From Stephanodiscus triporus (Eukaryota; Bacillariophyta; Thalassiosirophyceae; Thalassiosirales; Thalassiosiraceae), in contig JALLAZ010000785.1 of assembly GCA_036939755.1 (NCBI GenBank), positions 1-12,122 of the forward strand: DNA of 12,122 nucleotides, read 5' to 3'. The notes beneath the pieces were generated by a model. It was given only the letters and a program-made list of their open reading frames with translations, was not told the DNA's origin and did not search any database. The translations under genes were made by a program, and so were the position numbers. Positions 7,430-12,122 of this stretch are shown piece after piece. Positions within the stretch are counted from its first letter, which is position 1, and each line of letters opens with the position of its first letter.

Positions 7430-7829
7430 TGCCAGATGGGGTCGAACTGTAAATCCGTGCAGCTAGAGGCGGTGAAAGCTCACCATAGTGGGGTTGTGTG
7501 TGTTGTGTTTGTGTGTTGGTTTTAATATCAATTCCTATGTAGAAAATCAATGCAACGAGATTCGTACCTACTTGAAAAGTACAATTTTGTTCCCACAAGA
7601 ACCCTTATAGCGGTTAAGCTGTTAATTAAAACCACGCATCTGCGCCCTTGCCCTCCTCTTCCATGTCGCCCTTGCATTGGAATGGGCTTATCCATGAAAT
7701 CCATGCTTCTAGAGGGGGAAATAGCTCGCCATGGTGGGGGTGCTTGTTGTCAGCAATGCACTAACAAACTAAGAGGAAGGTAGTACTACGTAGCTGAAAG
7801 AGAGCAGCTAGTTTATTTACTATGCTAAC
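7430..7829 (+). repeat. First cluster of dispersed repeats (families A-C-A-B)
   Basis: Segment A (about 7430-7497 and again 7674-7745) shares aaatcc.tgc..ctagaggcgg followed by agctc(a/g)ccat(a/g)gtgggg. Segment C (7594-7632) contains gttcccac and ggttaagctgttaa. Segment B (7749-7829) runs from gtcagcaatgcactaacaa to tatgctaac. B and C recur near 9.4-9.6 kb, and A recurs weakly. No ORF here looks real. Upstream, 7336-7429 holds an 11-C run at 7395-7405 and nothing else of note. Confidence 0.65.
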
Positions 7830-8094
7830 ACCCCCACACACTTTCATAGTCATAGAAAAGAAGGAAGTGTAGAAGGACAAGAGAAGAGAAGAAAACTAGC
7901 AACAACAACGAGTCCAAAAGAAGAAACAAGAGCCCACACTCCACCACAAAAAAAATATGGTACTAAAAGGAAGACTTGTAGAAGAAAACTTTGGCAAAGA
8001 AACAAGTCTCCCATTCCATCCAACACGATCTGCTTGTTGTCCAAACTACAGGCCAGGAGAAATAAATGCCCAACTCCAACATAAGCTTATCATG
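7830..8094. other. Purine-rich, gene-free stretch
   Basis: The + strand from about 7850 to 8000 is strongly purine-biased (many gaag, agaag and aaaaaa runs). The open frames on both strands are of low complexity and unconvincing. No gene or regulatory element is recognised. Confidence 0.4.
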
Positions 8095-8525
8095 TCATTT
8101 CCGCATCGATTCCTGCAGTTTCTGCATGGAGTCCTGCATCTCTTTTATCTGGTCCAGTGTCCACATGGATTCCTGCAGTTTCTGCATGGATTCCTGATCT
8201 CTTTTATCTGGTCCAGCACCAGCATGGACAAATCCTCCTTAGGCATGGGCAAAATGACCTGGTCCTGTTGTGCACATGACAACCGCGACCTTGATTCCCA
8301 AAGCAGTGAGAATGGTAGGCATGCTGGATAACTGTGGCAGCCATGTGGGGATGGAGGTAGGGTTTAAGATCCAACCTTCCAATCCCAACACAAGGTTTTT
8401 TTTGCCACAGCAGTCTGTGTTGCCCAAAATAAAGAGGCATATACAGTGGCCTTCCTCCAGAATCTGGAGCACAAGGCCGATGCCTTTGACATGAGCAACA
8501 AATAATGGTGTCGTGTCCGCTTCTA
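8095..8525 (-). pseudogene. Decayed coding region with a coiled-coil repeat at its C-terminus
   Basis: On the - strand a frame open from about 8525 reads LEADTTPLFVAHVKGIGLVL, then QILEEGH, LVLGLEGW, NPTSIPTWLPQLSSMPTIL and ALGIKVAVVMCTTGP, with plausible protein composition. Near 8258 the sensible reading shifts one base (QVILPMPKEDLSML), near 8197 one base is missing (gatcagg for gatgcagg), and the tail continues LDQIKEMQDSMQKLQESMRK to TGA at 8097-8095. The tail is two 20-residue coiled-coil units encoded by a 60 bp tandem repeat. Upstream of about 8525 the frame is closed by a stop, so the N-terminal part is lost or in another frame. I do not recognise the family. At least two frameshifts argue for a pseudogene, perhaps of a mobile or gag-like protein. 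Confidence 0.5.
8103..8221. repeat. 60 bp tandem repeat, two units
   Basis: Units 8103-8162 and 8163-8221 share gattcctgcagtttctgcat and atctcttttatctggtccag. The second unit is one base shorter (cctgatctc versus cctgcatctc). Sixty bases equal 20 codons, which fits duplication inside a coding sequence before decay. Confidence 0.85.
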
Positions 8526-8539
8526 ATGTGGTATGGGCA

Positions 8540-9394
8540 GACCATGGTCACGGAAGGGGTGACGGAGGACCTTAGGGTCAAAGGTGCTGTCAGTCGGGGT
8601 TGGAGGTGGTCAACGATCACCAACGCGGCGTACACCGAGATGCCACAACACAACATCCGCAGGCAGATGCGCTTCAGGCGTTTCTGGACTTGCTGGGCAA
8701 ACCAGCGACTCAGCCAGATGTGTCGTTTCCAGCACTGGAGTGTGGTGGCGGCAAGGCAGTGCCGGGTTTGCCATGCAAGGTAGCAATGGATGGAATGTCG
8801 TCGATACCAAAACTGGAGTGTGGGGACAACGGCATCCAGGGATTGTGCATAACATTTGCATCCCATGTACACCAATGACGCCTCATCCAGAACACGGTGA
8901 CCCCCCCCCCCCTGTTGTGGTGAGTGGAGAGGGAGTAGACCAAGTTGGCGGAGAAGGAGTGGCTGAGCTTGGTGATGGCGGTGCCGCCCCTGTTGAAGTG
9001 GGTGAGGGTGCCATTGAGTGATACGACAATTTTGCTTGTGCCGTCGGCGCTGTGAGGCATGCCAACGGCTGTGATGGCCAGGCTAATGGCACAGGTGCCT
9101 GCACCGTTCGGTGAGGCGCCACTATCACTGGGGGGAGGGAGGGCATCCCTGAGCCAGAGGATACAAATATCCATTGCGACCTGGGGTCAAATCCCATTGT
9201 GTTGTCCCCATTTCTACGGTTTCCACCATATGCCTGGTACAAGAATCTGATGTAGAATTATAATAATCCATCAACTCATGCGTGCGGGATGAATTGTAAA
9301 GCTTTTTCAAGTGGACGAGCGGGTTGCGTTGCATTGCCACCTCCCTTCCGCTGAATACTGGGGGTAGCCTTTCTCTAGTGGTCCCTATCCCCAA
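8540..9394 (-). other. Unrecognised - strand open frames, probably decayed coding sequence
   Basis: Overlapping frames read RTHELMDYYNSTSDSC and NGYLYPLAQG (frame open 9125-9394), SLAITAVGMPHSADGTSKIV, SLNGTLTHFNRGGTAITKLS and FGIDDIPSIATLHGKPGTAL (8710-9174), then QKRLKRICLRMLCCGISVYA with a hydrophobic run (8204-8875 frame). Changes of frame near 9150 and 8710, and a 12-C run at 8901-8912, suggest indels. Composition is serine-, threonine- and glycine-rich in the middle part. No known domain is recognised and the + strand has competing frames, so this is a weak call that the region was once coding on the - strand, perhaps with the 8095-8525 remnant. Confidence 0.25.
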
Positions 9395-9427
9395 AACGTG
9401 ATCATCAGCATTAATGGGTCATAACAT

Positions 9428-9675
9428 GTCAGCAATGCACTAACAATCTAAGAGTAAGAGGAAGGTAGTACGTAGTTGAAAGAAAGCAGCTAGTTTACTT
9501 ACTATGCTAACGTTTGTGTTCTGTGGTGCATGGGGACAATGGTAAGTACCAATCCTATTGGGTAGGAGTTTTTGTTCCCACCAGAATGGACTTAGCTGTT
9601 AAGCTGTTAAAACTGTATTATTAACTATTACCCCTCTCCCTTCTCTTATCAGGGTAAGCTCATGGTGGGTATCCC
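9428..9675 (+). repeat. Second cluster of the same dispersed repeats (B-C-A)
   Basis: B (9428-9511) is nearly identical to 7749-7829, differing by a 6 bp insertion, a 3 bp deletion and a few substitutions. C (9569-9613) matches 7594-7632, and a weak A match follows at about 9650-9675 (agctcatggtgggt). Order and spacing differ from the first cluster. The pair of B copies encloses the decayed coding region at 8.1-9.4 kb. Confidence 0.7.
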
Positions 9676-10181
9676 TGCCACAAAAAGGAGAAAGCCAATT
9701 GTCATATTCATAACTATTCCTATTAAAGCTTTTCTTAGCTCTAGATATGGTTTGTAGAGGTGACGTTACAGTATTATTTAAAACATTAAAAATTAAAGTG
9801 AAACGAGAAAACTGCCAAAGGTTCCAACATAGGAATAGTACAAATATTGATATTTGAGAGACTTGCAGGGTCTTCTTTGAGCTATCTGGTCACAACAAAT
9901 AATTTCAACTGCCGTAGGTTCTAAATTGTGCAGCAGCTGAATGCTGAGCCTGCTGCTGGCTGCTGGTGCTAGAGATAGAGAGTATGTACGTAAGGCAGGC
10001 ATCGCATGCCAATCTCCCCACGAGGTACTCACACGGGGGCAGTGCCAGTGTCCCATCAGGATTGTCCTTGTTGGGAGCGGCCATAACCCTAACGGTGATG
10101 CGGGGATTGAGGATCTCCTCTCACCAGTTCCCAGCAATAATGAAGCACACCATCTTGCCAGCGTCGATGTCAACCTCATGA
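9676..10181. other. Gene-free stretch upstream of the coiled-coil relic
   Basis: The first part (9676-9830) is AT-rich. Positions 9930-10181 have open frames on both strands, none with recognisable composition. One + strand frame (ending at TGA 10179) is in register with the coiled-coil relic that follows, so some of its 5' end may lie here. Confidence 0.3.
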
Positions 10182-11085
10182 CAGCAAGAGGCTAAAGATG
10201 ATATCGAGTCATCGAACTTACTTCCTCGCCTCCCCAAGCAATTGTGCACCAGTTTGGGAGCAATGGCAACCAGGCCGGACATTCCTGTCCCCCCTTTGTT
10301 GAAGGCCCCTTTCACAAACGCAACGAAGAAGATCCCCAAGAAGATGTAACAGGTAGATAAGGTTTCTGAGCTCATGAAGAGGAGGGATGATCTCCTCAAC
10401 TGCATCCGGGACGAGATCGAGCCCTTTATGCAAACGACGACGAGCAATTTCACTGATACTGCAAACCCTGTATTTCCATACATGGAGATGGAGAAGCAGA
10501 AGAAGCAAATTGAAGGTCTGCAGGAGGAGCTGACCAAAGTGCAGAAGACCTCGAGCGAGCAGGGGATTTTGATTGGCAGGAAGGACCTTGCACTTCAGAC
10601 ACTTCATGTAAAGTCAAAGGGTTATATCAATGATATCAAGGCAAAGGAGGAGACAATCAGGACTCTCAAGCTGAAGTTGAAGGACAAGGCCGTGGTTAGC
10701 AAGACGGGTGTCGCAGGGGCAATAACCCGTCTGCAGGTGGTTGTAGCAAAGGAGAAGGCTCACTTGAAGTTGGGCATGAAAGATTAGAGTTTGAGAGAAA
10801 GATGGAATGGGAGGATCGACGGGCAAATCAGAGGATGGGCGGGAACATCAGTAAGTGTATGACGGAGAGCTGTCGATGGGCTCTTGGGAGTGTTAGTTTG
10901 AACACGTCTAATTGCAATCATGATGAAATGCATGGTGATACTAGCGTCAGGCGTGATGAGAATGATGGTGGTTATTCATGGGAGCGTACAGGAGGGAGAG
11001 GACAAGACAGAGGACGAGAGGACAGGAGCTACCACAGTGGGTTTCATCATGGGGGAGATTCTTGTGGTGGTGGTGGCGGAGGTCA

Positions 11086-11208
11086 CATGGCTTACAGTGA
11101 TCGTTGTGATGGTGGCACAGCTTACAGCAATTGTGGTGGTGGTGACACGGCTTACAGCGATCAAGGTGGTGGTGCGGGTGGAGGTGGCACGGCTTATAAC
11201 GATCGTGG
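11086..11208 (+). repeat. Degenerate ~30 bp coding repeat
   Basis: The core ggcttacag(c/t)gatc recurs at about 11088, 11118, 11148 and 11190 (ggcttataacgatc in the last), each followed by a variable run of ggtggt. It encodes T/M-A-Y-S/N-D/N followed by glycines. Confidence 0.7.
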
Positions 11209-11254
11209 TCGAGCAAATGGATGGAACATGACTGATGGTCCAGGTCCAGGATGC

Positions 11255-11710
11255 TATCGCAGCAGTGGGGGGCATGGTGGTCGAGGAGGCTATGGAGATG
11301 GAGGTCATGGAGGTCATTGTGGTAATGGTGGTCATGATGGTCGAGGAGGCTATGGAGATCATGGAGGTCATGGAGGTCACCAAGGTTGTGGAGATCATGG
11401 AGATCACAGAGGTCCCGGAGGTTCCGGAGGTCACAGAGGTTGTCGAGATCATGGAGGTCCTGGAGGTCACGAGGTTGTGGAGATCATGAAGGTCACGGAG
11501 TTTGTGGAGTTCCCGGAGGTTATGGAGATCATGGAGGAGGTCACGGAGGATACGGAGGTCACGGAGGTCATGGAGGTCCCTGTAGTCCACAGTGTGGTTG
11601 TGGTGGTCCCAGATTCAGGCATGCATTTTGATGGTCCTGGAGGTTGTAGCGGCCCCGGAGTTCATAGAGGTCCTGGAGGTTGTAGAGGTCCCGGAAGTCG
11701 TAGAGGTGTC
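11255..11710 (+). repeat. Glycine-rich minisatellite, 9 bp period
   Basis: Units of the type ggtcatgga and ggtcacgga repeat with variants (ggttgtgga, ggtcccgga). Because the period is a multiple of three and the units lack stops, long open frames run through it in several frames of both strands. The GGHGGHG frame matches the upstream reading. The other long frames here are by-products. Confidence 0.85.
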
Positions 11711-11725
11711 AGTCATTCATTTTGA

Positions 11726-12122
11726 TAAGTTACTCCATCGAGATTCTCCTTTGCCACATACGCTGCTGCATCCATCGAGCATCCAATCGCTCGCATATTC
11801 TCACGCAAAATTGTGAGTGGATACGTCTTCAATTTCCGAACAAGATATCTCCAAATTAGCTTGATCGGACTCAACTCCAGTGGAAATTTGGATTTGGAGC
11901 TCCAAAAAAAACTGGGCCGTGCATCACTTACTGTACATATGACCTCAATTATCTAAATATCGATAATTCCAACCTCATACCCACTTAGATATTGTAGGGC
12001 AAGTTGAAAAAATAGGAAGTCTCAATTGGGGCATGGTTTGACGATGGTAACTGACTGAGATATGATCGGTAGAAGGTTGGTGTATTTTACTGGCTTTCAT
12101 TCATATTTGTTAGTAAAAAATT
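11726..12122. other. AT-rich region with no recognised gene
   Basis: No convincing ORF is present on either strand. The only structures are a 14 bp perfect palindrome (tttggagctccaaa at 11893-11906) and an 8 bp inverted repeat ctccaaat/atttggag (11849-11856 and 11892-11899). Neither has an evident role. Confidence 0.5.

Larger units (their letters stand above)
10182..11725 (+). pseudogene. Broken gene for a coiled-coil plus glycine-rich protein
   Basis: The frame open from 10182 (QQEAKDDIESSNLLPRLPKQ) is cut by TAA at 10347-10349. Sensible sequence continues on both sides of that stop (NATKKIPKKM and QVDKVSELMKRRDDLLN). A coiled coil follows (EMEKQKKQIEGLQEELTKVQ). At about 10773 the frame shifts: the original frame stops at 10787, but the neighbouring one continues ERLEFERKMEWEDRRANQRM without a break into a glycine-rich domain. 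This begins with about four 'TAYSD-glycine' units (11086-11208), then a GGH/GYGDHGG array from about 11260. A missing G near 11470 shifts the frame again. The array then ends either at TGA 11629-11631 (FRHAF) or, unshifted, at 11723-11725 (SHSF). If read as separate ORFs they would be 10374-10787 and 10802-11725. I recognise no family. Sequencing error could explain some breaks. Confidence 0.5.

Noticed and set aside
7749..9511. LTR retrotransposon bounded by the two B repeats
   Set aside because: The B copies start with TG but do not both end with CA. No primer-binding site, polypurine tract or reverse transcriptase was seen, and the repeat is only ~80 bp. It is kept only as a lead.
10976..11590. 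204-residue - strand ORF rich in Asp, Leu, Thr and Ser
   Set aside because: It is the reverse reading of the 9 bp glycine-rich array. A stop-free unit with a period that is a multiple of three leaves several frames open.
1..12122. CRISPR array, tRNA, rRNA or bacterial operon
   Set aside because: No regularly spaced identical repeats with unique spacers, no cloverleaf or rRNA-like stretches, and no closely packed co-directional genes were seen.

Overview
The window looks like nuclear DNA of a eukaryotic microalga, most likely a diatom, and probably a centric one. The evidence is a spliceosomal intron with a perfect TACTAAC branch-point box inside a large secreted-type protease gene, a gag-like sequence of the kind I associate with Copia-like diatom (CoDi) retroelements, and a PIF/Harbinger transposon. 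The organism call is inference. I see no bacterial operon structure and no rRNA, tRNA or CRISPR.

Layout. Positions 1-780 (- strand) hold a decayed Copia-like gag reading frame preceded, in the same frame and separated by one stop codon, by a 63-residue hydrophobic ORF. Positions 970-1265 (+) hold a chimeric remnant of the neighbouring subtilase: a prodomain snippet joined to the gene's last ~75 codons and downstream flank. It faces the intact gene tail to tail and forms an inverted repeat of two ~245 bp arms around a ~285 bp AT-rich spacer. Positions 1612-5161 (-) are the one convincing intact gene: a two-exon, 1154-residue S8 subtilisin-like protease with a KP-43-like beta domain and a complete Asp/His/Asn/Ser active site.

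Positions 5416-7335 are a nearly complete PIF/Harbinger element with ~30 bp imperfect terminal inverted repeats, subterminal repeated motifs and a 42 bp palindrome. Its transposase keeps the D, D, E residues but is frameshifted by a 7 bp tandem duplication and apparently by a second indel. Positions 7336-9700 are a mosaic of degenerate dispersed repeats (families A, B and C) around a decayed - strand coding region containing a 60 bp tandem coiled-coil repeat. Positions 10182-11725 (+) are the remains of a coiled-coil plus glycine-rich gene, broken by stops and frameshifts and ending in a 9 bp-period GGH array. Positions 11726-12122 hold no recognisable gene.

Overall this is one apparently functional protease gene in a bed of decayed mobile and repetitive DNA. 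I did not find a clearly new multi-gene system. The most distinctive structures are the protease-derived inverted repeat, a possible source of antisense or hairpin RNA against the protease transcript, and the datable-looking 7 bp lesion in the transposon.
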